Shown here piece after piece: positions 10,887-22,317 of a stretch of 64,000 nucleotides of DNA. The notes under the pieces are model-generated. The model worked only from the letters and a program-made list of their open reading frames with translations. It had not been told where the DNA came from and did no database searches. Origin of the DNA: Mesorhizobium sp. Its GTDB lineage: Bacteria; Pseudomonadota; Alphaproteobacteria; Rhizobiales; Rhizobiaceae. Within the stretch, counting starts at the first letter, position 1, and each line of letters begins with the position of its first letter. The stretch lies in the NCBI RefSeq assembly GCF_004962245.1, contig NZ_SUHQ01000004.1:186001-250000 (forward strand). Direction: 5' to 3'. Position numbers and translations under genes: made by a program.

Positions 10887-11795
10887 TCACGCCGCCAGCA
10901 CAGCCGCATCCAGCCCGCGAATGATCTTCGCCAGTTCGACGCATTCGTCATGGCGAACCTTGTTGCGCCGCCAGGCGAGGCAGATCGTGCGTTGCGGCAT
11001 TGGCTCCTGGAACGGCACGATCTTCAGGTCGGGAATGGTGCTGGCCGGTCCTGCCGCCATTTCCGGGATGAGCGTGACGCCGAGCCCGTGCGCCACCATC
11101 TGCAGCAGCGTCGTCAGGCTGGTCGCGCCGTAGCTTGCCATTGCCACCGGCCGCACGCTGCCGCAGACGGCAAGCGCCTGTTCGCGCAGGCAATGGCCTT
11201 CCTCCAGCAGCATCAGCCTTTCCAGCGCCGGGCTTTCCGGCGGAACCGGCGGCGAGGCGAAGGCGGGATCGCCGGTCGGCACGGCAAGGAAGAAGCGGTC
11301 GCAGAAGAGCTCTTCGGTGATCAGGCCGGGCTGGTCTAGGGGAAGCGCCGCGATGAAGGCGTCGAGCCGTCCTGTGGTGGTGTCCTCGACCAGCGACGCG
11401 GTCACCGCTTCGCGCAGTTCGAGCTGCAAGGCCGGGAAATGCCGTCTCAGCTCCGGCAGCACATGCGGCAGGAGATAGGGCGCCACCGTCGGGATGATGC
11501 CGAGCCGGAAGCGTCCCTCCATCGCCGGGCGGCCACGCCGCGCCGTGGTCTCGATCTCGCGGATGTCGGCAAGAATGCGTTCGATGCGCGGCAGCATGGC
11601 CAGCGCCTCGTCGGTCATCCGCACCGATTTGCCGCCGCGCTCGAACAGCCGGCAGTTGAGCCGCAACTCCATCTCTGCGATCTGCGAGGACAGCGCCGGC
11701 TGGCTGACGCCGGCCAGCTTCGCGGCGCGGCCGAAATGCAGCGTCTGCGCCAACGCCTCGAAATACTGCATCTGCCGGACGGTTAGACCTATCAT
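10887..11795 (-). CDS. oxyR: hydrogen-peroxide-sensing LysR-family activator
   Basis: A 302-residue LysR regulator. The N-terminal winged helix (MQYFEALAQTLHFGRAAKLA, then SQPALSSQIAEME) is followed by the substrate-binding-like domain. The two redox cysteines are kept in EEGHCLREQALAVCG at about residues 201 and 210, with the usual spacing of the C199/C208 disulfide pair. It is divergent from katG, 145 bp apart, which is the classic rhizobial arrangement. The likely role is activation of katG on peroxide stress. A LysR with this cysteine pair next to katG is hardly anything else. Confidence 0.93.
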   Translation of the reverse strand: MIGLTVRQMQYFEALAQTLHFGRAAKLAGVSQPALSSQIAEMELRLNCRLFERGGKSVRMTDEALAMLPRIERILADIREIETTARRGRPAMEGRFRLGIIPTVAPYLLPHVLPELRRHFPALQLELREAVTASLVEDTTTGRLDAFIAALPLDQPGLITEELFCDRFFLAVPTGDPAFASPPVPPESPALERLMLLEEGHCLREQALAVCGSVRPVAMASYGATSLTTLLQMVAHGLGVTLIPEMAAGPASTIPDLKIVPFQEPMPQRTICLAWRRNKVRHDECVELAKIIRGLDAAVLAA

Positions 11796-11810
11796 AAGGA
11801 AAAACTATCA
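11789..11810. promoter_or_regulatory. candidate OxyR binding site between oxyR and katG
   Basis: Two CTATCA repeats (11789-11794 and 11805-11810), 16 bp apart and overlapping the oxyR start, lie in the shared 145-bp promoter region. LysR proteins bind paired half-sites across such divergent promoters. The half-site is only partly like the described ATAG/CTAT OxyR elements. Confidence 0.3.
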
Positions 11811-11856
11811 GAACAAACAGGAAAGGCAATTTGTCTTTATCGGCAATGCGGCCTAG

Positions 11857-14136
<2,280 letters not shown>

Positions 14137-14174
14137 TCCAGGAAGGGCCTGAGCCAGGAAAGGTTCTCTCCAAA

Positions 14175-14206
14175 TAAAAAGGCGCGGGGTCCGCCCCGCG
14201 CCTTTT
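14175..14206. terminator. bidirectional terminator between katG and aqpZ
   Basis: AAGGCGCGGGG (14179-14189) pairs perfectly with CCCCGCGCCTT (14194-14204) around a 4-base loop. An A-run precedes the stem and TTTT follows, so it can stop transcripts from both convergent genes. Confidence 0.9.
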
Positions 14207-14223
14207 CGTCAGGCCAAAGCCTC

Positions 14224-14901
14224 TCAGTCTTTCTCGAAGATGCGTGTCTTGGCGACCACGCCGGCGATCGCGCCGCCGATCAGCGGTGCGACGATGAACA
14301 GCCAGAGCTGGCCGATCGCGGCACTGCCCGAAAACAGCGCCGGGCCGATCGAGCGGGCTGGATTGAGCGATGTGCCGGTCACCGGGATGATGGCGAAGTG
14401 CAGCCCCGCCAGGGTCAGGCCGATGACGAGGCCGGCAAAGGCCGTCGCGTGGCTGCCGCTGGTGACGCCGAGGATCACCGTCACGAAGGTGAAGGTTCCG
14501 ATCAGCTCCCACAGGAACGCTGAGCTGGCGCCCCATTTCGTCGCATCCCAGCCATTGGCGCCGAAACCGCCGGTGTGTCCGCCGACCTGTCCGGAGACGA
14601 TGATCCACAGCGCCAGCGACGCGATGATGGCGCCGATGATCTGCGCGATCCAATAGGGGACGACGTCCTTGGCCTGCATCCGGCCGGCGAGGAACACGCC
14701 GAGCGTCACCGCCGGGTTGAGATGCGCGCCCGAGATCGGGCCGATCGCATAGGCCGCCGCAATCAGGCCGATGCCGAATGCAAGGCCGATGCCTTCCTGG
14801 CCCAGCGGCAGCGCGCCGCCGAAGCCGCCCGTCACCACCGAAGCCGTACCGATGAACACCAGTAGAAATGTGCCAAGAACTTCCGCCAGATAAGTCTTCA
14901 T
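14224..14901 (-). CDS. aqpZ: aquaporin Z-type water channel
   Basis: A 225-residue six-helix major intrinsic protein. Both pore NPA boxes are visible: SGAHLNPAVTLG near residue 60 and TSLNPARSIGPA near 180. The selectivity-filter region (HFAIIPVTGTSLNPAR) is typical of water-selective AqpZ rather than a glycerol facilitator. Start chosen at ATG 14901 (MKTYLAEVLGTF) behind GGAGAGGG; longer in-frame starts add a polar, non-conserved N-terminus. It passes water, and possibly H2O2, across the inner membrane. Confidence 0.93.
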   Translation of the reverse strand: MKTYLAEVLGTFLLVFIGTASVVTGGFGGALPLGQEGIGLAFGIGLIAAAYAIGPISGAHLNPAVTLGVFLAGRMQAKDVVPYWIAQIIGAIIASLALWIIVSGQVGGHTGGFGANGWDATKWGASSAFLWELIGTFTFVTVILGVTSGSHATAFAGLVIGLTLAGLHFAIIPVTGTSLNPARSIGPALFSGSAAIGQLWLFIVAPLIGGAIAGVVAKTRIFEKD

Positions 14902-15204
14902 TGCCCTCTCCTCGTATCGACCCGCGGCTCCGCCTTTTCTGCGACGCGAATCACAGCGGGGAGAGTATTCGCAACCGAAAAACTTGGAAAGCAGAGTGTT
15001 GCTCCAGGTGGCATGCTTGTGCGCACCAGTTTTGCGCATTAGAGACTTATCATGTATTGATCGAATTGTTTTGTTTTCCGCAGGCCGACGCCCACATGGT
15101 CGGCGCGGCTCGCGATGCATCAATGGGCACTCGCCACCCTCCGTATGGTTCGTTTCGCCCTCGGGCAAACAGAACTGTTTCAATCACGGCATGAAAGGCT
15201 CTAA
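14902..15204. other. gap upstream of aqpZ
   Basis: About 300 bp with no supported gene. The aqpZ promoter should be near 14920-14990. The gap ends at the TAA target copy (15202-15204) of the MITE. Confidence 0.4.
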
Positions 15205-15347
15205 GAGACTGTTTCGAAATTCGCTCTGGCGAGCCATATGGTGGTGGTTTCGAGAACCAGAGCGCAGCGGACATTTGGGTCCGTGAGCACCGGAAGCGTA
15301 GAAAACGCCATCAGATGGCCGCCAGAGTAGAATTTCCAAACGGGCTC
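15205..15347. mobile_element. 143-bp MITE with IS5/IS1031-like ends
   Basis: The left end GAGACTGTTTCGAAATTC and the right end GAATTTCCAAACGGGCTC are imperfect terminal inverted repeats extending about 28 bp (continuing to CGCTCTGG and CCAGAGTA). A TAA flanks both sides (15202-15204 and 15348-15350), the target duplication expected of this IS group. The element is too small for a transposase and would move only with help from an intact relative. Confidence 0.75.
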
Positions 15348-15392
15348 TAAGAGCAGGGCCGGAATTAATTTGCTGAGTAATGGAAGACAAGA

Positions 15393-16682
15393 ATGAGACT
15401 GGGCGGACGGCTGGCGGCGGCCATCGAAGTGCTGGAGGATATCGGCCGGCGGCACCGGCCGGTGGCCGATGCGCTGAAGGACTGGGGCCTGTCGCATCGC
15501 TTTGCCGGCGGCGGCGACCGCGCGGCGATCGGCAACATCGTCTACGACGCGCTGCGCCGGAAGCGCTCGGCCGGGTTCTTGCTGGGTGAAGACACGCCGC
15601 GCGCCATCGCTTTCGGCGCGCTGCTGCTCGAATGGGACCAGACGACGCAGTCGCTGAACGAAGCGCTCGATGGCGACAAGTTCGCGCCGCCGCTGCTCAA
15701 CGCCGGCGAGTTGAAGGCGCTCGCCGATGGCAGGCTTGCCGATGCGCCGCCGGCGGTGCGGGCCGATATTCCGGATTGGTGCGAGCCGCTTTTCAAGCAG
15801 GCCTTCGGCGCCAGCTGGGTCGACGAAGGCGCGGCGCTGGCGACCCGCCCGCCGCTGGACCTCAGGGTCAACACGCTGCGAGCCGATCGCGGCAAGGTGC
15901 TCGCCGAATTGGCCGAGACCGGCGCCAGGGCCGCGCCGATCGCGCCGCACGGCATCCGCATCCCGCCGATCGTGGGCGACAGCAGGCATCCGAACGTGCA
16001 GGCGGAACCGGCCTTCCAGAAAGGCTGGTTCGAGGTCCAGGACGAAGGTTCGCAGATCGCCGCCACGCTGGCTGGCGCGGAGGCCGGGATGCAGGTCCTC
16101 GACTTTTGCGCCGGCGCCGGCGGCAAGACGCTGGCGCTGTCGGCGGCGATGGACAATCGCGGCCAGGTCTTTGCCCATGATGCCGAAAAGGCGCGGTTGG
16201 CGCCGATCTTCGACCGCATCCGCCGTTCGGAAAACCGCAACGTGCAAATCGTCACCAAGTCGGTGGAACTCGAGCCGCTCTCGGGCCACATGGATGTCGT
16301 CGTGGTCGATGCGCCCTGCACCGGCAGCGGCACCTGGCGGCGCCGGCCCGACGCCAAATGGCGGCTGACGCAGAAGCAGCTCGATGCACGCAAGGGTGAG
16401 CAATCGGCGATCCTCGATGCAGCCAAAGCCTTCGTCAAACCGGGCGGGCTGCTGGTCTACATCACCTGCTCGGTGTTCGACGAGGAGAATGGCGAGCAGG
16501 TCGCGGCCTTCCTGGATCGTAACAGCGGCTTTGTCCCGGTTGATCACCGCCAGCTCTGGGACAGCCGCTTTCCGGGCCATGAAGCGGCCGCGCGTATCGG
16601 CGCCGCAGGCGGCATTTCGCTGTCGCCGGCGCTGAGCGGTACCGATGGGTTTTACGTCTGTGCGCTGCGCAAGGGCGGCTGA
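15393..16682 (+). CDS. RsmB/NOP-family RNA (cytosine-5) methyltransferase
   Basis: SAM-dependent m5C methyltransferase, probably acting on 16S rRNA. It has 429 residues: an N-terminal helical NusB-like part, then a Rossmann domain with SAM loop LDFCAGAGGKTLALSA near 235. The two catalytic cysteines are in DAPCTGSGTWRRRPD (near 308) and YITCSVFDEEN (near 358). Start ATG 15393 sits 10 bp behind GGAAG. Its promoter region holds the MITE 45 bp upstream. RsmB or a sister paralogue cannot be told apart here. Confidence 0.88.
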   Translation: MRLGGRLAAAIEVLEDIGRRHRPVADALKDWGLSHRFAGGGDRAAIGNIVYDALRRKRSAGFLLGEDTPRAIAFGALLLEWDQTTQSLNEALDGDKFAPPLLNAGELKALADGRLADAPPAVRADIPDWCEPLFKQAFGASWVDEGAALATRPPLDLRVNTLRADRGKVLAELAETGARAAPIAPHGIRIPPIVGDSRHPNVQAEPAFQKGWFEVQDEGSQIAATLAGAEAGMQVLDFCAGAGGKTLALSAAMDNRGQVFAHDAEKARLAPIFDRIRRSENRNVQIVTKSVELEPLSGHMDVVVVDAPCTGSGTWRRRPDAKWRLTQKQLDARKGEQSAILDAAKAFVKPGGLLVYITCSVFDEENGEQVAAFLDRNSGFVPVDHRQLWDSRFPGHEAAARIGAAGGISLSPALSGTDGFYVCALRKGG

Positions 16683-16779
16683 GCCATGCCGGTGGACTTG
16701 ACTGCTGCAGTGCAGCAATAGCGATTGCCTGCCGCTCATGCCTCTGCGATAAGCTTTTCTGACAGGAGCGTGACAAGCC

Positions 16780-17238
16780 ATGGCAGCAAAGATCGTACCC
16801 GCCCCCGACTATGAGGATCGCGTCAGGACGTCCTTCGCGCGCCAGAACGCCATGGCGACCATCGGCGCCGAACTGACGCTGGTGACGCCCGGCATCATCG
16901 AGATCGAAATGCCCTATTCGGCGGCGCTTACCCAGCAGCATGGCTTCCTCCATGCCGGCGTCATCTCGACGGCGCTGGACTCGGCCTGCGGCTATGCGGC
17001 GTTCTCACTGATGCCGGAGAGCTCCAGTGTGCTGACCATCGAATTCAAGGTCAATCTGCTGGCGCCGGGCAGAGGCGAACGCTTCCTGTTCCGCGGCTCG
17101 GTGACGAAGCCCGGCCGCACCATCATCGTCGCCGACGGCCAGGCCTACGCCTTCGCCGCCGATGGCGAAGCCAAGCTGATCGCCACCATGACCGGAACGA
17201 TGATGACCGTGGTCGGCCGCGACGGCATTCAAGGCTGA
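16780..17238 (+). CDS. PaaI-family hotdog thioesterase
   Basis: A 152-residue hotdog-fold protein. The PaaI signature is in AALTQQHGFLHAGVISTALDSACGYAA (near 47-73): the HG pair and the downstream Asp are the usual catalytic and binding residues. The C-terminal half is the strand-rich part (FKVNLLAPGRGERFLFRG, then GRTIIVADGQAYA). Members hydrolyse acyl- or aryl-CoA thioesters in the cytoplasm; the natural substrate cannot be read. It is 4 bp ahead of the nucleosidase-like gene. Confidence 0.82.
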   Translation: MAAKIVPAPDYEDRVRTSFARQNAMATIGAELTLVTPGIIEIEMPYSAALTQQHGFLHAGVISTALDSACGYAAFSLMPESSSVLTIEFKVNLLAPGRGERFLFRGSVTKPGRTIIVADGQAYAFAADGEAKLIATMTGTMMTVVGRDGIQG

Positions 17239-17242
17239 TCCG

Positions 17243-17908
17243 ATGCGCAATCTCGTCCGTGTCGCAGGCAGGGATCTCCTCTTCGTCATGGCCGCGCAGG
17301 CCGAATACGGTCCGCATCTGCAGCGGCTTTTCACACCTGTCATGACAGGGGTGGGGCCGGTCGAGGCAGGTGTCAGGCTGGGCGCGGAACTGTCGTTGCT
17401 GAAGTCTGAAAAGGCGCTGCCGGATCTCGTCGTGTCGCTCGGCTCTGCGGGCAGCCGGACACTGGAACAGACCGAAATCTACCAGGCCGTTTCGGTCGCC
17501 TACCGCGACATCGACGCCTCGCCACTGGGGTTCGAGAAGGGCGCGACGCCGTTTCTCGACCTGCCGGTGACGGTGCCGCTGCCGTTCAGGATTCCTGATA
17601 TAAGAGAGGCGACGCTGTCGACCGGCGCGGCGATCATTTCCGGCAGCGCCTACGATGCGATTGCTGAGGACATGGTCGACATGGAGACCTTCGCCTGCCT
17701 GCGCGCCTGCCAATTGTTCGGCGTGCCGCTCGTCGGCCTGCGCGGCATTTCCGACGGGGCTGCCGATCTCAGGCATGTCGGCGACTGGAAGGAGTATCTC
17801 CATGTCATCGACGAGAAGCTGGCGGACGCGGTCATGCGGCTGGAACAGGCTATCGGGTCCGGCGCGCTGGAATTCGGATCATCGCATGAAGACGCGGAAT
17901 CGCATTGA
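17243..17908 (+). CDS. 5'-methylthioadenosine/SAH nucleosidase-like protein
   Basis: A 221-residue phosphorylase/nucleosidase-superfamily protein. Family marks are LLFVMAAQAEYGP at the N-terminus, a Gly-rich VVSLGSAGSRTL near 63, the VDMETFACLRACQLFGVP stretch near 142 with the purine-site Met-Glu, and LRGISDGA near 165 with the catalytic Asp. MTA/SAH nucleosidases cleave adenine from MTA and S-adenosylhomocysteine. It is slightly shorter than E. coli MtnN and looks diverged, so another purine nucleosidase is possible. guaA starts 54 bp after its stop. Confidence 0.75.
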   Translation: MRNLVRVAGRDLLFVMAAQAEYGPHLQRLFTPVMTGVGPVEAGVRLGAELSLLKSEKALPDLVVSLGSAGSRTLEQTEIYQAVSVAYRDIDASPLGFEKGATPFLDLPVTVPLPFRIPDIREATLSTGAAIISGSAYDAIAEDMVDMETFACLRACQLFGVPLVGLRGISDGAADLRHVGDWKEYLHVIDEKLADAVMRLEQAIGSGALEFGSSHEDAESH

Positions 17909-17961
17909 GAGACGCCTCGCAACCCATTGCGCCGACTCATTTCTTTCTCTAAACGCTCGCC

Positions 17962-19524
17962 ATGAAGATAGCCAATCATCCCGACACCGTCCTGATTGTC
18001 GATTTCGGCAGCCAGTTCACGCAGCTCATCGCCAGGCGCATCCGCGAGGCCGGCGTGTTTTCCGAGATCGTGCCGTTCCAGTCGGCCGAAGCGGCGTTCA
18101 AGCGCATCAATCCCAAGGCGGTGATCCTGTCCGGCGGCCCGGCCTCGACCGGCGACATCGGTAGCCCGCGCGCGCCGCAGATCGTCTTCGACGCCGGCGT
18201 GCCGGTGCTCGGCATCTGCTACGGCCAGATGGCCATGTGCGTGCAGATGGGCGGCGTCGCCGAAAGCTCCGATCATCGCGAATTCGGCCGCGCCTTCGTC
18301 GAGATCGAGAAGGACAGCCCGCTGTTCGAGGGCCTGTGGGCGCCCGGCCAGCGACACCAGGTATGGATGAGCCACGGCGACCGGGTCATCTCCTTGCCGA
18401 AGGGATTCGAGGTGTTCGGCAAATCGGAAGGCTCGCCCTTCGCCATCTTCGGCAGCGTCGAGCGCAAGATGTACGGCATCATGTTCCACCCCGAAGTGGT
18501 GCACACGCCGGACGGCGCCCGGCTGCTTCGAAACTTCGTCCACAACATCGCCGGCATCGAAGGCGACTGGACCATGCGCGCCTACCGCGAGCACGCGGTC
18601 GAGACGATCCGCAGCCAAGTCGGCAAGGGCAAGGTCATCTGCGCGCTATCGGGCGGCGTCGATTCCTCGGTCGCGGCGCTGCTGATCCACGAGGCGGTCG
18701 GCGAGCAGCTCACCTGCATCCTTGTCGACCACGGGCTGATGCGCAAGGACGAGGCATCAGGCGTGGTGGCGATGTTCCGCCAGCACTACAATCTGCCGCT
18801 CATCCTGGTCGACGCTTCGGACCGTTTTATTGGTGCGCTGGAAGGCGAGTCGGACCCGGAAAAGAAGCGCAAGACCATCGGCCGGCTGTTCATCGAGGTG
18901 TTCGAGGAAGAGGCCAAGAAGCTCGGCGGCGCCGATTTCCTGGCGCAGGGCACGCTCTATCCCGATGTCATCGAAAGCGTCTCCTTCACCGGCGGCCCGT
19001 CGGTGACCATCAAGTCACACCACAATGTCGGCGGCCTGCCCGAGCGCATGAACATGCAGCTGGTCGAGCCGCTGCGCGAACTGTTCAAGGACGAGGTGAG
19101 GGCGCTTGGCAAGGAACTCGGCCTGCCCGACAGCTTTATCGGCCGGCATCCGTTTCCCGGTCCCGGTCTCGCCATCCGCTGCCCGGGCGGCATCACCCGC
19201 GAAAAGCTGGAGATCCTGCGCGAAGCCGACGCCATCTATCTCGACGAGATCCGCAAGGCCGGCCTCTACGACGCCATCTGGCAGGCGTTCGCCGTGCTGC
19301 TGCCGGTGCAGACCGTCGGCGTGATGGGTGATGGCCGCACCTATGAATTCGTCTGCGCGCTGCGCGCCGTCACCTCGGTCGACGGCATGACGGCGGATTT
19401 CTACCACTACGACATGGCATTCCTGGGCGCCGCCGCCACCCGCATCATCAACGAGGTACGCGGCATCAACCGCGTCGTCTACGACGTGACGAGCAAGCCG
19501 CCAGGCACAATCGAGTGGGAATAA
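17962..19524 (+). CDS. guaA: GMP synthase (glutamine-hydrolysing)
   Basis: Converts XMP to GMP with ATP and glutamine. It has 520 residues. The N-terminal class I amidotransferase has its nucleophilic Cys in GICYGQ near 86 and its His/Glu in MFHPEV near 175. The PP-loop ATP pyrophosphatase has SGGVDSS near 230. The C-terminal dimerisation domain ends in the conserved KPPGTIEWE. The gene is complete to its stop. The 3' end of guaA is a known landing site for integrative elements, and a P4-type integrase follows. Confidence 0.97.
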   Translation: MKIANHPDTVLIVDFGSQFTQLIARRIREAGVFSEIVPFQSAEAAFKRINPKAVILSGGPASTGDIGSPRAPQIVFDAGVPVLGICYGQMAMCVQMGGVAESSDHREFGRAFVEIEKDSPLFEGLWAPGQRHQVWMSHGDRVISLPKGFEVFGKSEGSPFAIFGSVERKMYGIMFHPEVVHTPDGARLLRNFVHNIAGIEGDWTMRAYREHAVETIRSQVGKGKVICALSGGVDSSVAALLIHEAVGEQLTCILVDHGLMRKDEASGVVAMFRQHYNLPLILVDASDRFIGALEGESDPEKKRKTIGRLFIEVFEEEAKKLGGADFLAQGTLYPDVIESVSFTGGPSVTIKSHHNVGGLPERMNMQLVEPLRELFKDEVRALGKELGLPDSFIGRHPFPGPGLAIRCPGGITREKLEILREADAIYLDEIRKAGLYDAIWQAFAVLLPVQTVGVMGDGRTYEFVCALRAVTSVDGMTADFYHYDMAFLGAAATRIINEVRGINRVVYDVTSKPPGTIEWE

Positions 19525-19839
19525 AGGTCGGTCGTTCGCTAGCATTCGGCGACTATCGAGGAAGCTTCATTAAGCGTCTGAATTTCATGTGCTTTCATTC
19601 TACGTCTATCGCTGACTATCGCCCCTAAGCGGAATCATTTGGCGGTAGATCTGACGGCATTCCTTCTCGCGTCATCTTCGCTGCAGACTGATGCCGTCAC
19701 TGCGCCGGACTCAAGCCTGTTGGCATCTTTCGAGGTAAGGCATTGGATCCAATGGGCTCTCCCAGAGCCTTGACGGTAAAACGAATGACGGTAAAATGAG
19801 GCATTTCACGATCCTAGATGCGCCCATCCGTCTCCTCCT
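19525..19839. other. guaA-integrase junction (probable left end of the island)
   Basis: 315 bp between guaA and the integrase, without a gene. Two direct copies of TGACGGTAAAA (19771-19781 and 19786-19796) lie 44 bp before the integrase start and could be integrase arm-type or regulator sites. The attachment core is expected inside or just after the guaA 3' end. I could not find a second copy of the guaA end elsewhere in the window. Confidence 0.45.
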
Positions 19840-21093
19840 ATGCTCACAGACATCGCGCTTAAAAAGCTCAAATCAAAAGACAAAATTTACAAAGTCACTG
19901 ATCGTGACGGTATGTACGCGACCGTGGCTCCCACAGGGCAGATATCGTTCCGATACGACTACCGAGTGAATGGTCGGCGAGAGACAGTGACGCTGGGCCG
20001 CTATGGTGAGGGAGGCATCTCGCTAGCAGAGGCGCGTGACCGCTGTCTTGCCGCACGAAAAATGGTGGCGGCCGGAAAATCACCAGCCCAGGAAAAGCAG
20101 CGTGAAAAGCGCCGCCTGTCTGAGACTGGCACGTTCGGCGATGCCGGCAGAAGATGGTTTAAAGAGGCGAAGATGGCGGACAGCACGCGCTCGATGCGCA
20201 AAGCCGTCTTCGATCGAGACATCTTGCCGGTTTGGGATAAAAGGCTCCTCACAGAAATAACATCGGACGATTTGCGGGCGCTCTGTGCAAAGGTCAGGGA
20301 CCGGGGCGCACCAGCAACGGCCATTCATGTCCGGGATATCATTAAGCAGGTCTATGGTTATGCCATTCTGCACGGCGAGAAGATCGCCAATCCGGCGGAC
20401 GAGGTAGGCCCGGCGTCGATAGCCACCTTCGAGGCGAAAGACCGGGCGTTGTCACCCGTAGAAATTCGAATCATGCTCAAAGAGTTGGAAAATGTGCCGA
20501 CTTTGCCAACCATTCGGCTGGGCCTAAAGATGATCCTGCTCACGATGGTTCGGAAAAGTGAGCTTCTGGACGCGACGTGGGATGAGGTTGACTTCGAGAA
20601 CGCGGTATGGAGTATTCCCAAAGAGCGAATGAAGCGAAAGAAGCCACATAACGTCTACCTCTCCCGCCAGTCCCTCGACATCATGATTGCGCTCAAGACC
20701 TGCGCTGCTAACTCTCGATACGTGCTTCCATCTCGCTACGACGCCGACGAACCCCTGTCGCGCGCGACTTTCAATCGGATTACCATGGCGATTGTAGACC
20801 GCGCAAAAAAACAGGATCTGCCTCTTGCTCCCTTTACGGTGCACGATCTACGGCGGACCGGCTCCACCCTGCTAAACGAGATCGGATTCAATCGCGACTG
20901 GATCGAAAAATGCCTTGCCCACGAAGACAGTCGCTCCTCCCGCGGCGTCTATAACAAGGCTGAATACGAACCGCAGCGGCGCCACATGCTGCAGGAATGG
21001 GCCGACATGATTGAAGCGTGGGCGGCCGGCAACAAACACGCACCAACACTGCAGCCGATTTTCGGGGCAGCCGTCATCCTCGATCCGATTTGA
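19840..21093 (+). CDS. P4-type tyrosine integrase
   Basis: A 417-residue site-specific recombinase. It has an N-terminal DUF4102-type arm-binding domain (residues 1-80, TLGRYGEGGISLAEARD), a SAM-like core-binding domain (about 95-190) and the catalytic domain. The active-site Arg is R238 (MVRKSELL), the box II pair H335/R338 (HDLRRTGS), a His in CLAHED, and the nucleophile probably Y371 (RGVYNKAEY). All are present, so it is probably active. It starts 316 bp after guaA and is transcribed away from it, as for elements inserted at the guaA 3' end. Its 3' end overlaps the alpA-like gene by 20 bp, tail to tail. Confidence 0.93.
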   Translation: MLTDIALKKLKSKDKIYKVTDRDGMYATVAPTGQISFRYDYRVNGRRETVTLGRYGEGGISLAEARDRCLAARKMVAAGKSPAQEKQREKRRLSETGTFGDAGRRWFKEAKMADSTRSMRKAVFDRDILPVWDKRLLTEITSDDLRALCAKVRDRGAPATAIHVRDIIKQVYGYAILHGEKIANPADEVGPASIATFEAKDRALSPVEIRIMLKELENVPTLPTIRLGLKMILLTMVRKSELLDATWDEVDFENAVWSIPKERMKRKKPHNVYLSRQSLDIMIALKTCAANSRYVLPSRYDADEPLSRATFNRITMAIVDRAKKQDLPLAPFTVHDLRRTGSTLLNEIGFNRDWIEKCLAHEDSRSSRGVYNKAEYEPQRRHMLQEWADMIEAWAAGNKHAPTLQPIFGAAVILDPI

Positions 21094-21442
21094 CGGGTCT
21101 GGTCTTTCGTGACCGCACGTCTGGTCCCGGGGCCAGTTCGATTGAACCAGCAGAGGACGCGTTCCGCCGTTCCTGAATCCACGCTTCGACTTCTCCCAGG
21201 TCCCAAACGACGCAGCGGGGGGCCAGATGGAACCGTCGGGGAAACTCGCCTCGTTGTTCCATTTCATAAATGGTCGTGTCCGATAGCGGGACGATTTCTC
21301 GCAATTGCGATCGGCGAACAGTTCGCACGACGTGTCGCACCTCAATGTGCGGTAGAACCGGAAGGGGGCGATCCGCTGGCGCGGCCTCTATGTCCTGGCA
21401 GCTTTCGCTTTGAGTTTGCTTCTGCCGTTTGACCATTTGCAT
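21074..21442 (-). CDS. AlpA-family regulator / excisionase
   Basis: A 122-residue small DNA-binding protein. A winged-helix AlpA core lies at about 48-92: REIVPLSDTTIYEMEQRGEF, then FPRRFHLAPRCVVWDLGEVEAWI. AlpA-type proteins act as recombination directionality factors or activators of the P4-type integrase, which fits the convergent, overlapping placement. A good AAGGAG lies about 9 bp before the ATG. The polar tail beyond residue 95 is not conserved in the family as I know it. Confidence 0.8.
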   Translation of the reverse strand: MQMVKRQKQTQSESCQDIEAAPADRPLPVLPHIEVRHVVRTVRRSQLREIVPLSDTTIYEMEQRGEFPRRFHLAPRCVVWDLGEVEAWIQERRNASSAGSIELAPGPDVRSRKTRPVKSDRG

Positions 21443-22317
21443 ACCGAAGGGCTCCTTAGGGCCAACGATCGCGCATCTGCTCCAATCTGAATATAGCTCT
21501 CAACTACGAGCACATCGTCTCCTTCGACCAACCGGCGAGCTTTGCGATGGTCGGCAAGCCTAGGTCTTGCTCACGAGCACACCGACTTCGCGACTGTGTC
21601 TCGAAGGCCTTCTGCGTCTTGGGCTGTTTGGACCGGTCGTCTTCGCTCACGGTCAACCCTTTGCATGGCGTCGGGTGGATTCATGTAGTCCCGGAATCCA
21701 GGTCCTCATCGCTCGGATTCTCGGCTTGCGGAATGAACCTGATCGTCTCGGCGATGTCGCGGCGCGTGACCTCCCGATGATCGGGCCGCCATTGCTCATC
21801 TCATACTGTCTCGCCTGTTCGAGGACGGGATGGAGCACCACGCCATCCATTGCGGGCTGGATCACGCGCTCGTAGAACTGGGCTAGGTTCACCTGAAATA
21901 TCCGAGGGACTTGCTCACCAGGACCGTCATGGCGTTCGCCACCTCCAGAGCGGAAACCAGAATCGTTTCCAGCAGAGCGCGGCGACATCCATCACGGTGA
22001 TTGTGCGGACGGCGAACACGCCCTGACATCGGCGGCGTGCTGTGCCCCGAAGATGGAATTCGCGACCAGCTTGCCCTGATCCTCAATGCAAAGCAGGTCG
22101 TAGCCATGGGAATAGTGCGCGGCGGCGATGTCGAAATCCGCCCAATTGGCCATAAGCTTGCGCCTACGCCCAGAAAGGCCGCTTGCGTTGCGGCAGGCCG
22201 ATGGAAGCGACCTCAGCCGCGATCAACGGCTGACCAGTTTCCTAACGCCTATATCTCGACCCGGCCGGAACGATCGGCGGGGGTGATCGGAAAAGCAGAC
22301 AGGCCGTTCGCGAAAAA
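21443..22317. other. decayed DNA inside the island
   Basis: 875 bp without an intact gene. On the minus strand around 22010-22165 a stretch still reads like protein (WADFDIAAAHYSHGYDLL, then KLVANSIFG) and resembles the end of a PIN-like or similar small enzyme. It is cut by stops and frame changes into 21650-21990. I treat it as a gene relic and give no function. Confidence 0.35.
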
